DNA of 24,149 nt from DASXTS01 sp036505275. GTDB lineage: Bacteria; Actinomycetota; Actinomycetes; Mycobacteriales; Pseudonocardiaceae. The notes beneath the pieces are model-generated. The model had not been told where the DNA came from. It searched no databases and saw only the letters and a program-made list of their open reading frames with translations. A program made the translations under genes and the position numbers. Below are positions 14,567 through 20,965 of the stretch, piece by piece. The stretch covers positions 1 to 24,149 of the forward strand of contig DASXTS010000101.1 of NCBI GenBank assembly GCA_036505275.1, given 5' to 3'. Within the stretch, counting starts at the first letter, position 1. Every line of letters begins with the position of its first letter.

Positions 14567-15301
14567 ATGCAGGGCTACGACGCGAGCACCTACGGCGACC
14601 GGATCGCGGACAAGTACGACACCTGGCACGCCCACATGGACGAAACCACCCCGGCCACCGCCGCGCTGCTGGCGGAGCTGGCCGGCGATGGTCCGGCTCT
14701 CGAGTTGGCGATCGGCACCGGCCGGGTGGCGTTGCCGCTGGCCGAGCGCGGCGTCGAGGTGCACGGGCTCGACGCCTCGGAGGCCATGATAGCCAGGCTG
14801 CGCGCCAAGCCCGGCGGCCAACGCATCCCGGTGACGGTCGGCGACTTCGCCGACGTCGCCGTGGACGGCCGCTTCCGGCTCGTCTACATCGTGTTCAACA
14901 GCCTCTTCGCGCTGCTCACCCAGGCCGAGCAGGTGCGCTGCTTCCGCAACGTGGCCGCGCACCTCACCGGCGACGGCGTCTTCGTCGTCGAGGCGTTCGT
15001 GCCGGACCTGGGCCGGTTCGATCGCGGTCAGCGCACCGGCGTGACCCGCATCGGCTTGGACGAGATCATTCTGGACGTCAGCCGGCACGAGCCGGTGACG
15101 CAGACCGTGGACAGTCAGCACGTGGTGGTGCGCGCCGACGGCGTCCGGCTACAACCGGTGCGGATCCGCTACGCCTGGCCGGCCGAGCTCGACCTCATGG
15201 CCATGCTCGCCGGCCTGCGGCTGCGGGACCGTTGGGGCGGCTGGCACAGCGAGCCGTTCACCGCGGCGTCGGCCGGGCACGTGTCGGTGTACGGGTGGTG
15301 A
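14567..15301 (+). CDS. Class I SAM-dependent methyltransferase
   Basis: 244 residues from ATG 14567; an in-frame TTG at 14540 has AAGGGC upstream and would add nine residues. Motif I is ALELAIGTGRVALPL (44-58), the acidic SAM-ribose contact is D69 in VHGLDAS, motif II/III is near VTVGDFADV, and a helical FNSLFALLTQAEQ segment follows. These mark a Rossmann-fold methyltransferase of the small-molecule type; the substrate is unknown. It is divergent from padR with a 113-bp shared promoter gap, so it could be controlled by the same regulator. Its stop TGA (15299-15301) is directly followed by the stop of a remnant on the other strand, forming TGATCA. Confidence 0.9.
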   Translation: MQGYDASTYGDRIADKYDTWHAHMDETTPATAALLAELAGDGPALELAIGTGRVALPLAERGVEVHGLDASEAMIARLRAKPGGQRIPVTVGDFADVAVDGRFRLVYIVFNSLFALLTQAEQVRCFRNVAAHLTGDGVFVVEAFVPDLGRFDRGQRTGVTRIGLDEIILDVSRHEPVTQTVDSQHVVVRADGVRLQPVRIRYAWPAELDLMAMLAGLRLRDRWGGWHSEPFTAASAGHVSVYGW

Positions 15302-15456
15302 TCAGCGGTGGGCGATCGTGCCGGCGAGGTGCGGGCGGCCGGAACCGGCGTCGCGCACGCAGACCGCCACCCGTCGTCGCCGGTGCGCTCGGCGCTGAAC
15401 GTGACCTTCGCCGGGACGTACACCGGCAGCTTGCACACCACATCGACGGTGGCTCG
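15302..15456 (-). pseudogene. Decayed MaoC-type acyl dehydratase, C-terminal remnant with frameshift
   Basis: The minus strand encodes ATVDVVCKLPVYVPAKVTFS then AERTGDDGWR in one frame. It continues as VCVRDAGSGRPHLAGTIA and a stop (TCA at 15302-15304 on the plus strand) in another frame. Read together, this is the last 50 or so residues of a MaoC/hot-dog (R)-hydratase, which commonly end in a VRDxxSGxPHLxGT motif. A loss of one base (or gain of two) near 15380 explains the break. Upstream, AHGAL at about 15507-15521 may be a further trace, but the rest has no recognisable coding. I recognise it from family pattern, not from a search. The remaining gap to 15545 shows nothing else. Confidence 0.6.
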
Positions 15457-15544
15457 TCGCCATCGTCGAACGCCGCGCCTGAGCCGCGCGGAGCCACGCA
15501 GGGCCCCGTGAGCCGCCCCCTGGGCAGCGTCGCGCCTCGGCGGA

Positions 15545-16183
15545 TCAGGTGAGTAGCGACCAGGACGCCGTGCAGGCGGCCCGCACCGTGACGTGCTCGG
15601 GCACAAGGCCGAGCTGCCGCACGGAGTCGCGGCTGACGGCCGCCGCCTCGGCGGCGAAGGTCATGGGTCCACCGCGCACGACCGGATACGGCCGCTCTGC
15701 GCCGTCGTCGCTGAGCCTGAGCAGCGTGCCCAGCTGCCCGCCAAGAGCCTCGGCATAGGCCTCGGCGCGGGCCCTGGCATCCGCAACGGCCAGCCGCTGG
15801 GCCTCGCGGACGGCCGCGGTCTCGTCGGTCAGCGACCAATGCGGCCCGTCCAGCCATTCCGGCTCCGCCGAGAACAGCGCCGCGAGCAGGTCGTCGAGCA
15901 CGGCCAGGCCGGTCACGCGGAGCATGAGCTGCAGCTGGGCGGTCGCGCCGACCCGCCGGTTGCGATCCCACCGGTCGCCGACGTGCATGCTGCGCTGGCG
16001 CACCTCGACGGCGTCCGCCATAGCGTCGCTCCGCAACACTGCGTCCACCCCGACGACCCGTTCGCCGAGCGTCTCGACCGCCCTCGACCGGTCGGGCCCG
16101 TTCGCCGAGTACGTCACCCTGAGCTCGGCCTGGTCGGCGACCACCTCATGCTCACCGGAACCGCGCGTCACCACCTCGGTCAT
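15545..16183 (-). CDS. SIMPL domain-containing protein (DUF541)
   Basis: 212 residues. It starts VVTRGSGEHEVVADQAELRVTYSANGPDRSRAVETL, the usual opening of the SIMPL (DUF541) fold, and contains LSDETAAVREAQRLAVADARARAEAYAEALGG-like text near 125-155 (here SLTDETAAVREAQ then AVADARARAEAYAEAL). It ends in VTVRAACTASWSLL. There is no signal peptide, so it is probably cytoplasmic, unlike the periplasmic Gram-negative relatives. The biochemical role of the family is poorly defined. It lies downstream of the PNPOx-like gene on the same strand, with a 146-bp gap containing a hairpin (16248-16264), so it may have its own promoter. Confidence 0.85.
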   Translation of the reverse strand: MTEVVTRGSGEHEVVADQAELRVTYSANGPDRSRAVETLGERVVGVDAVLRSDAMADAVEVRQRSMHVGDRWDRNRRVGATAQLQLMLRVTGLAVLDDLLAALFSAEPEWLDGPHWSLTDETAAVREAQRLAVADARARAEAYAEALGGQLGTLLRLSDDGAERPYPVVRGGPMTFAAEAAAVSRDSVRQLGLVPEHVTVRAACTASWSLLT

Positions 16184-16247
16184 GCCGACCAGCCAACCGC
16201 CGCCGGGCCGACGTACGCAATCGGAACGGCCAGGCCATTAGCTCGAC

Positions 16248-16264
16248 CGGTGGCTCGGCCACCG
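16248..16264 (-). terminator. Short hairpin CGGTGGC-TCG-GCCACCG
   Basis: A perfect 7-bp stem with a 3-nt loop lies 66 bp beyond the PNPOx-like stop and 65 bp before the SIMPL start, both genes on the minus strand. It could terminate the first gene. There is no T-run. The rest of this gap (16265-16329) is relatively AT-rich with no gene. Confidence 0.35.
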
Positions 16265-16320
16265 CCGGCACGCCATTGCGAGCGCTTTATGCGGCTATCT
16301 ACGACTAGTTCGATATTCAC

Positions 16321-16333
16321 TTAGACGGTCTAA
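16321..16333. other. Palindrome TTAGAC-C/G-GTCTAA over the PNPOx-like stop codon
   Basis: A perfect 6-bp inverted repeat around one central base contains the TAG stop (16330-16332, minus strand). It lies in a local AT-rich patch. It is too short to be a terminator by itself and may be incidental. Confidence 0.3.
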
Positions 16334-16830
16334 TCGTCATGGGCGAACTCCCATCTGGTGGCGGTCGTCGGATACTCGGTCCAGGCCAGCGCCCGCTGCG
16401 GCCGCAACGCCCACACGGGCGTGCCGTGCCGCATGCCGTACTTCGCCTCGTACGCGTCATCGACCCGGCGCAGCAGGTCGGCGTCCGCAGTGTCCTCGGC
16501 GAGTTTGTCCACCACCCCCTCGACAATGACCACCTGGACCACCTGGTCCGCGCTTTCCAGGTGCACGGCCATGTGCGGGTTCGCGTCCAGGTTCCGCGCC
16601 CGCCTGGTGTCCCCGCCGCCACCGTGGTAGAGCACGCCGTCCACCAGCACACCCCAGACCGGTACGGCGTGCGGGCGACCGTCCGGGCGGGTGGAGCCGA
16701 TCCAGTAGTTGCGTGCCGCAGTCAGCCGGTCGACCACGTACGCCCACGGCAGCATGCCCTTCGCCGACTTCGGTATGCCGTACCCCCGCGGGATGTCCGG
16801 CCTGCTCCTACGTGGCTCCACGGTCGTCAT
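16330..16830 (-). CDS. Pyridoxamine 5'-phosphate oxidase-like (FMN/F420-binding split-barrel) protein
   Basis: 166 residues from the ATG at 16828-16830 (MTTVEPRRSRP); a start 30 bp earlier is possible, and neither has a strong RBS. The split-barrel pattern is clear: WIGSTRPDGRPHAVPVWGVLVDGVLYHGGG (about 42-71), then ARNLDANPHMAVHLESADQVVQVVIVEGVVDKL. Charged, Trp-rich C-terminal strands ending TRWEFAHDD follow. Family members bind FMN or, in actinobacteria, often F420, and act as reductases or as heme/cofactor-binding proteins. Which cofactor is used cannot be told here. It is divergent from the AAA ATPase gene. Confidence 0.85.
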   Translation of the reverse strand: MTTVEPRRSRPDIPRGYGIPKSAKGMLPWAYVVDRLTAARNYWIGSTRPDGRPHAVPVWGVLVDGVLYHGGGGDTRRARNLDANPHMAVHLESADQVVQVVIVEGVVDKLAEDTADADLLRRVDDAYEAKYGMRHGTPVWALRPQRALAWTEYPTTATRWEFAHDD

Positions 16831-16898
16831 GCCGACCACCATCGCGCCAACCACCGACAATTCCGCCGCGCCGGCGGCCGTTCCGGGTGAACACGACC

Positions 16899-16958
16899 CG
16901 TGAACGCGACGCCAGTCGGGTCCAGCGGGCCGGAAACCGGACGCTCGTCGCGTTCACG
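16899..16958. repeat. 13-bp perfect inverted repeat in a divergent gap
   Basis: CGTGAACGCGACG (16899-16911) and its exact reverse complement CGTCGCGTTCACG (16946-16958) are 34 bp apart. An inner CCGG-AAA-CCGG hairpin lies between them, and an extra half-copy, GTGAACACGAC, just before. The arrangement could form a cruciform or bring two bound regulators together between the PNPOx-like and ATPase genes. Further right, TAGCCAAA (17034-17041) faces TTTGCGCTA (17048-17056), with a one-base bulge. No gene is seen in 16861-17078. Confidence 0.6.
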
Positions 16959-17078
16959 ATCGGTCCTCCGGCCCGGAACGCCAGATCTCGGCCGCACAAA
17001 ACGCCGGTTCCGCGACACTCCATGGCGTTCGATAGCCAAATCTGCGGTTTGCGCTAGAGAGCCGGATACGGTCCGATC

Positions 17079-18272
17079 ATGGACCCGATCCGCAACCCGT
17101 TCGCGCCGGGAGCAGGGCAGCGGCCGCCCGAGCTGGCCGGCCGGGACCGGGAGGTCGCGGCGTTCGAGGTGGTGCTGGAGCGGGTGGCCCGCGGTCGGCC
17201 GGAGCGCAGCCTCGTCCTCACCGGGCTGCGCGGCGTCGGCAAGACGGTGCTGCTCGGCGAGCTGCGGTCGATGGCCATGCGGCACGGCTGGGGCGCCGGC
17301 AAGGTGGAGGCGCGGCCGGAGGCCGAGCTTCGCAGGCCGCTCTCGGCGGCTCTGCACCGCGCAGTCCGGGACATCGCGGTCCGGCACCGGGCACCCGATC
17401 GGGTCGAGCAACTGCTCGGCGTGTTGAAGGCGTTCGCGCTGCGGGCCGCGCCGAATGACGCGAAACTGCGGGACCGTTGGCAGCCAGGCATCGACGTACC
17501 GGCGGCGCAGGGCAGGGCCGACTCGGGCGACATCGAGATCGACCTCGTCGAGCTTCTCACCGACGTCGCCGAACTGGCCGCCGATGTGGGCACCGGCGTC
17601 GCGCTGCTCATCGACGAGATGCAGGACGTGCAACCCGACGATGTGTCGGCGCTGTGCGCCGCCTGTCACGAGCTGTCCCAGTCGGGAGCGCCACTGGTGG
17701 TCGTCGGCGCCGGCCTGCCGCACCTGCCGGCGGTGCTTTCGGCGTCCAAGTCGTACTCCGAGCGGCTGTTCCGCTACACCAGGATCGACCGGCTGGACCG
17801 GGCCGACGCCGACCTGGCCCTGACCGCGCCAGTGCACCGGGAGGGCGCGGAGATCACCGTCGGCGCGCTGGACGCACTGTTCAAGGTGTCCGGCGGTTAC
17901 CCCTATTTCGTGCAGGCCTACGGCAAGGCCGCCTGGGACGCCGCGCCTGCCAGCCCGATCGACGCCGCAGACATCGCGGTTGCCGCGCCCGAGGCCGAGT
18001 CGGAGCTCGCGGTCGGTTTCTTCGGTTCCCGTTACGAGCGCGCCACCCCGGCCGAGCGCGAGTACCTGCAGGCAATGGCCGCGCTGACCGGTGGCGAGGA
18101 CGAACCGGTCGGCACCGCTCAGGTCGCCGAGCGGCTGACCCGCAAGGCGTCCTCGCTCTCCCCGGCGCGGGACAGCCTGATCAAGAAGGGCCTGGTGTAC
18201 TCCGGCGCGCGGGGCCGGATCGCGTTCACCGTGCCGCACTTCGGGCGCTTCCTGCTTGGCAGAGAGATCTGA
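17079..18272 (+). CDS. AAA+ family ATPase with C-terminal winged-helix-like domain
   Basis: 397 residues. It begins NPFAPGAGQRPPELAGRDRE, the standard lead-in of Orc1/Cdc6- and AAA_16-type ATPases. Walker A is GLRGVGKT (49-56), Walker B is VALLIDE (174-180), and the sensor-1-like strand is LVVVGAGLP (206-214). The C-terminal 70 residues (TPAEREYLQAMAAL to LVYSGARGRIAFTVPHFGRFL) look like a winged helix that could bind DNA. There is no signal peptide or membrane segment. Such ATPases are widespread in actinobacteria and generally uncharacterised. No partner toxin, nuclease or effector gene is next to it, so it appears to be an orphan. No strong RBS precedes ATG 17079. Confidence 0.85.
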   Translation: MDPIRNPFAPGAGQRPPELAGRDREVAAFEVVLERVARGRPERSLVLTGLRGVGKTVLLGELRSMAMRHGWGAGKVEARPEAELRRPLSAALHRAVRDIAVRHRAPDRVEQLLGVLKAFALRAAPNDAKLRDRWQPGIDVPAAQGRADSGDIEIDLVELLTDVAELAADVGTGVALLIDEMQDVQPDDVSALCAACHELSQSGAPLVVVGAGLPHLPAVLSASKSYSERLFRYTRIDRLDRADADLALTAPVHREGAEITVGALDALFKVSGGYPYFVQAYGKAAWDAAPASPIDAADIAVAAPEAESELAVGFFGSRYERATPAEREYLQAMAALTGGEDEPVGTAQVAERLTRKASSLSPARDSLIKKGLVYSGARGRIAFTVPHFGRFLLGREI

Positions 18273-18370
18273 ACAATCCCCGGCCAATCGGACGTCAAGC
18301 CGACGGTTGTCTGGTCTGTGTCGCATCTCACCGAATGAACACGTGCTAAAACGGCTCAGCTCCGTCATAC

Positions 18371-18382
18371 TTGACACGTCAA
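18371..18382 (+). promoter_or_regulatory. TTGAC-AC-GTCAA palindrome, possible -35/operator
   Basis: A perfect 5-bp inverted repeat, whose left half is TTGACA, lies 37 bp before the small-protein ATG. It may serve as -35 and operator, but no convincing -10 is found. The rest of the gap 18273-18418 holds nothing recognised. Confidence 0.3.
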
Positions 18383-18418
18383 CAGGAGAGACTGGGAAGT
18401 CCGAAAGGGGGACCGAAG

Positions 18419-18562
18419 ATGAAGATCGCTGCCCGACTCCGCGCCCGCCGTGTCGAGTCCCGCAACCGTCGCGCGATCAACCGCGCGATCGAGCGTGCGG
18501 CGACCCCGGCCATGCGCCATGAGTTGATCGCCATCGCCCAGCAGCAGTCACACATGCGCTGA
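18419..18562 (+). CDS. Small basic conserved-type protein (47 residues), function unknown
   Basis: 47 residues starting MKIAARLRARR and ending IAIAQQQSHMR. ATG 18419 has the strong RBS AAAGGGGG 8-9 bp upstream. It carries about ten Arg/Lys in the first 30 residues (RARRVESRNRRAINRAIERA), then a TPAMRHELIAIAQQQ helix. The whole chain could be two amphipathic helices, with nothing that looks like a signal or membrane segment. A nucleic-acid-binding role is possible from charge alone. It is followed by three 11-bp repeats and a good intrinsic terminator, so it seems to be transcribed as its own unit. I recall similar short proteins annotated as hypothetical in actinobacteria, but no function. 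Confidence 0.75.
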   Translation: MKIAARLRARRVESRNRRAINRAIERAATPAMRHELIAIAQQQSHMR

Positions 18563-18572
18563 ACCCGCCCGG

Positions 18573-18605
18573 CAGATGTGACCCAGATGTGACCCAGATG
18601 TGACG
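18573..18605. repeat. Three 11-bp direct repeats CAGATGTGACC
   Basis: Units lie at 18573-18583, 18584-18594 and 18595-18605; the first two are identical and the third ends in G. They sit 11 bp after the small-protein stop. At about one helical turn spacing, they would suit cooperative protein binding, or they may be slippage products. The sequence between here and the terminator (18606-18664) shows no gene. Confidence 0.8.
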
Positions 18606-18664
18606 TCGAACACGTCGTGGTCGGTGTGTAACGCGCGGCGATGGCCCGGCGATACGCCGCATAG

Positions 18665-18717
18665 CCCCGTGATGCTGTCGGACCCCCGACCTGGCAGCGC
18701 CACGGGGTTTCCCATTT
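18665..18717 (+). terminator. Intrinsic terminator (CCCCGTG...CACGGGG-TTT)
   Basis: CCCCGTG (18665-18671) pairs with CACGGGG (18701-18707). Inside, GCTG (18674-18677) pairs with CAGC, and a small CGG/CCG stem may form. The stem is followed by a T-rich stretch, TTTCCCATTTT. It is the most classical rho-independent terminator in the window and should end transcription of the small protein before the ECF42 promoter. Confidence 0.75.
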
Positions 18718-18742
18718 TCGGGGCAAGATTCATCGAGGAGGG

Positions 18743-18769
18743 TGTCGATCCCGGCCGTCCGCGTTCGTC
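18743..18769 (+). promoter_or_regulatory. ECF42-type sigma-factor promoter (TGTCGA - 17 bp - CGTC)
   Basis: TGTCGA at 18743-18748, a 17-bp spacer, and CGTC at 18766-18769 match the ECF42 promoter pattern as I remember it (TGTCGA in -35 and CGWC in -10). It lies 40 bp upstream of the DGPF gene start and therefore in front of the DGPF-sigma operon, implying positive autoregulation. Confidence 0.65.
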
Positions 18770-18809
18770 GTGGTGACGTCATCGAGGACCCACACCTGGA
18801 GGAGACCAG

Positions 18810-19178
18810 ATGCGTTACCTGCTGCTGATCAACAATGACGCCGACTACCTCGCGACGGCGGATCCGGCGGACTTCGAGGCCATGCGACCCGAGTACTTCA
18901 CGTTCACCGAGGAGATCAGGGAGAGCGGCGAATTCCAGCACGGTGAGGCGTTGCAGGCTGCCGACACCGCAACCACGGTGCGCGTGCGCAACGGCGAGAC
19001 GCTCGTCACCGACGGTCCGTTCGCCGAGACCAGGGAGGTGCTCGGCGGCTTCTACCTGGTGGACTGCAAGGACCTGGACAGGGCGATCGAGCTGGCATCC
19101 CGGATTCCGGGCGCACGCGACGGCAGCGTCGAGATCCGACCCATCCAGGAGCTCGCGATGCCCGACGAGGCGAGCTGA
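18810..19178 (+). CDS. DGPF/YCII domain protein, partner of the ECF42 sigma factor
   Basis: 122 residues, a single YCII-related (ferredoxin-like) domain. It starts MRYLLLINND and carries the naming motif DGPFAETREVLGGFYLVDCKDLDRA (from about residue 69). Such DGPF proteins are almost always encoded next to ECF42 sigma factors and are their main regulon members; their chemistry is unknown. TGGAGGAG lies 5-6 bp before ATG 18810. The sigma gene starts 12 bp after its stop. No anti-sigma factor is nearby, in line with ECF42 members being regulated by their own C-terminal extension. Confidence 0.93.
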   Translation: MRYLLLINNDADYLATADPADFEAMRPEYFTFTEEIRESGEFQHGEALQAADTATTVRVRNGETLVTDGPFAETREVLGGFYLVDCKDLDRAIELASRIPGARDGSVEIRPIQELAMPDEAS

Positions 19179-19190
19179 GGCCGGGCGAAT

Positions 19191-20468
19191 TTGGACGCGC
19201 GACGGGCGGTCGAGCACCTGTTCCGGCAGGAATCGGGACGGGTGCTCGCCACCCTCATCCGTACCCTGGGCGACTTCGACCGCGCCGAGGAGGCCCTGCA
19301 GGAGGCGCTGCTGCTGGCGCTGCAGCGGTGGCCGCGCGACGGGGTACCGGACAACCCGGCGGCCTGGATCACCACCACGGCGCGCAACTGCGCCATCGAC
19401 CGGCTGCGCCGCGAGGCCAAACGCGCCGACAAGCAGATCGCGGCAGTGCTGTCCGGCTCGCCGGCCTGGGGCTGGGCGGCCTGGGGCTGGGCGGCCTGGC
19501 AGCCCGAGGAGCCGGCGATGACCAGCGACCTGGTGGACGACCGGCTGCGGCTGATCTTCACGTGCTGCCACCCCGCGCTGGCCCTCGAGACACAGGTGGC
19601 GCTCACCCTGCGCACGCTCGGTGGGCTGAGCACGGCCGAGGTGGCTCGGGCCTTCCTGGTCGGCGAGCCGGCCATGGCCCAGCGGCTGGTCAGGGCCAAG
19701 CGGAAGATCCGCCTTGCCGGCATCCCCTATGAGGTGCCGCCAGACCATCGGCTGCCCGAGCGGCTCGACGCCGTACTCCGCGTGGTCTACCTCATCTTCA
19801 GCGAGGGATACGCCGCCACCGGCGGCCCGTCCCTGGTGCGGCCCGACCTGTGCGTCGAGGCGATCCGGCTGGCGCGGCTGCTCGTCTCGCTCATGCCGGA
19901 CGAGCCGGAGGCCGTCGGGCTGCTGGCCCTGGTGCTGCTCGTGGACGCCCGCCGCCCGGCTCGCGTCGGCGCCGCCGGCGAACTGGTCCTGATGGCCGAC
20001 CAGGACCGCTCACAGTGGGACGGCACCCTGATCGCCGAGGGCCGTGCGCTGCTGGAGAGTGCGCTGCGCCGCGGCCGACCTGGCCCATATCAACTGCAGG
20101 CCGCGATCGCTGCCGTGCACGATGAGGCGGCCTGCGCCGCGGACACCGACTGGGCCCAGATCGCCGCGCTGTACTCGTCGCTGGCTCGGGTGGCCCCCTC
20201 CCCGGTGGTCGAACTGAACCGCGCCGTCGCGGTGGCCGAGGTCGCCGGACCAGCATCCGCCCTGGCCATCGTCGACGGCGTGGCCACCGCGCTCGACCGC
20301 TCGCACCTGCTGCACGCCACCCGCGCCGACCTGCTGCGCCGCCTGGGCCGCCCCGACCAGGCCGCCGACGCCTACCGCCGCGCCATCGATCTGGCCGGCA
20401 CCCCCGCCGAGCGCGCTTTCCTCCAGACAAGGCTTGTCGAGGCCGGCGGCGGTACCGCGACGATGTGA
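19191..20468 (+). CDS. ECF42-type RNA polymerase sigma factor with C-terminal TPR-like extension
   Basis: 425 residues from TTG 19191, where GAGG overlaps the previous stop. Homologues as I recall them begin at the same MDARRAVE region. Sigma region 2 spans about 6-80 (ALQEALLLALQRWP, NPAAWITTTARNCAIDRLRREAKR). Region 4 is about 118-176, with FTCCHPALALETQVALTLRT and the helix-turn-helix LSTAEVARAFLVGEPAMAQRLVRAK. From 180 on a 245-residue helical extension (VVYLIFSEGYAAT, LYSSLARVAPSPVVELNRAVAV) follows, typical of ECF42 and needed for activity in studied members. The sigma2-sigma4 linker carries an odd WGWAAWGWAAW repeat (93-103). It directs polymerase to its own DGPF operon; the inducing signal is unknown. 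Confidence 0.93.
   Translation: MDARRAVEHLFRQESGRVLATLIRTLGDFDRAEEALQEALLLALQRWPRDGVPDNPAAWITTTARNCAIDRLRREAKRADKQIAAVLSGSPAWGWAAWGWAAWQPEEPAMTSDLVDDRLRLIFTCCHPALALETQVALTLRTLGGLSTAEVARAFLVGEPAMAQRLVRAKRKIRLAGIPYEVPPDHRLPERLDAVLRVVYLIFSEGYAATGGPSLVRPDLCVEAIRLARLLVSLMPDEPEAVGLLALVLLVDARRPARVGAAGELVLMADQDRSQWDGTLIAEGRALLESALRRGRPGPYQLQAAIAAVHDEAACAADTDWAQIAALYSSLARVAPSPVVELNRAVAVAEVAGPASALAIVDGVATALDRSHLLHATRADLLRRLGRPDQAADAYRRAIDLAGTPAERAFLQTRLVEAGGGTATM
19463..19499 (+). repeat. 15-bp tandem repeat encoding WGWAA in the sigma linker
   Basis: GGCCTGGGGCTGGGC is repeated exactly at 19463-19477 and 19478-19492, followed by a partial third copy, GGCCTGG. It encodes Trp-rich sequence in the loop between sigma regions 2 and 4, a likely recent in-frame expansion. 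Confidence 0.85.
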
Positions 20469-20499
20469 CATTCCCCAAATAGGATGGGGACAAGGTCAC
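20465..20499 (+). terminator. Stem-loop over the sigma-factor stop codon
   Basis: GTGAC (20465-20469) pairs with GTCAC (20495-20499), and TCCCC (20472-20476) with GGGGA (20486-20490), with an internal loop and a 9-nt apical loop AAATAGGAT. The TGA stop is inside the outer stem. It is a plausible end signal for the DGPF-sigma transcript, without a T-run. Confidence 0.4.
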
Positions 20500-20523
20500 G
20501 TCGTCGCGGCGGCGGCGCCCCCC

Positions 20524-20567
20524 GGCGGCACTCTTGGCGGCACGTTTGGTGGCACGTTTGGCGGCAG
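20524..20567. repeat. 12-bp tandem repeats GGYGGCACGTTT
   Basis: Units start at 20524 (GGCGGCACTCTT), 20536 and 20548, with a partial unit at 20560. They lie in the 158-bp gap between the sigma factor and the GroES-like gene. Read on the minus strand they give Ala-Lys-Arg text (AAKRATKRAAKSAA) like histone-like protein tails, but no complete gene surrounds it. Confidence 0.65.
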
Positions 20568-20626
20568 CCCGCTCCAGCGGACGGGTGTGTGGGTATGTAC
20601 GCTGCGTCACCACGTAGGCTCATCAG

Positions 20627-20950
20627 GTGGCTGGCGATCCGAAACTCGAGATTCAGATGCTGCACGACCGGGTGATGGTCAGGGTGTCGCGGGAGGACGG
20701 CGAGCGGCGCAGCAGCGGCGGGATCGTGATTCCGGCAACGGCGCAGGTGGCCAAGCGCCTTATCTGGGGTGAGGTGTACGGCGTCGGCAACCATGTGCGG
20801 ACGGTCAAGGTCGGTGATCGGGTGCTGTACGACCCGGAGGCCCCGTTCGAGGTCGAGGTGCAGGGTCAGGCATTCCTGGTGATGCGCGAGCGGGACCTGC
20901 ATGCGGTCGCCAGCGAGCGCACCGAGCACGGCACGGGTCTGTACTTGTGA
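20627..20950 (+). CDS. GroES-like (Cpn10-fold) protein
   Basis: 107 residues from GTG 20627. The chaperonin-10 pattern is visible: MLHDRVMVRVSREDGERRSSGGIVIPATAQ (10-39, with the mobile-loop region SSGGIVIP), GEVYGVGNHVRTVKVGDRVLYDP (48-70), and ERDLHAVASE near the end. No groEL gene is beside it. It differs from the usual GroES in having a HDRVMVRVSRE start and a C-terminal ERTEHGTGLYL tail. It is probably one of the GroES paralogues found in actinobacteria, whose role is unclear. TAGGCT 7 bp before the GTG could be a -10 box, which would make the message nearly leaderless. It is followed after 15 bp by the VanW gene, likely the same operon. Confidence 0.87.
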   Translation: MAGDPKLEIQMLHDRVMVRVSREDGERRSSGGIVIPATAQVAKRLIWGEVYGVGNHVRTVKVGDRVLYDPEAPFEVEVQGQAFLVMRERDLHAVASERTEHGTGLYL

Positions 20951-20965
20951 GCGGAGCAACTGCCG

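Noticed and set aside
15308..15511. 67-codon plus-strand frame after the methyltransferase
   Set aside because: It is low-complexity and opposite the MaoC remnant; the minus-strand reading has a family signature and this one does not.
18606..18717. Possible riboswitch or 6C-type RNA before the terminator
   Set aside because: The region is structured and has a CCCCC run, but paired C-loops and a conserved core are not evident; it is described only as a terminator with structured leader.
19891..20613. 240-codon minus-strand frame with an AAKRATKRAAKSAA start region
   Set aside because: Most of it is antisense to the sigma-factor C-terminal extension and is Arg/Gly/Pro-rich without a recognisable core; only the repeat itself is noted.
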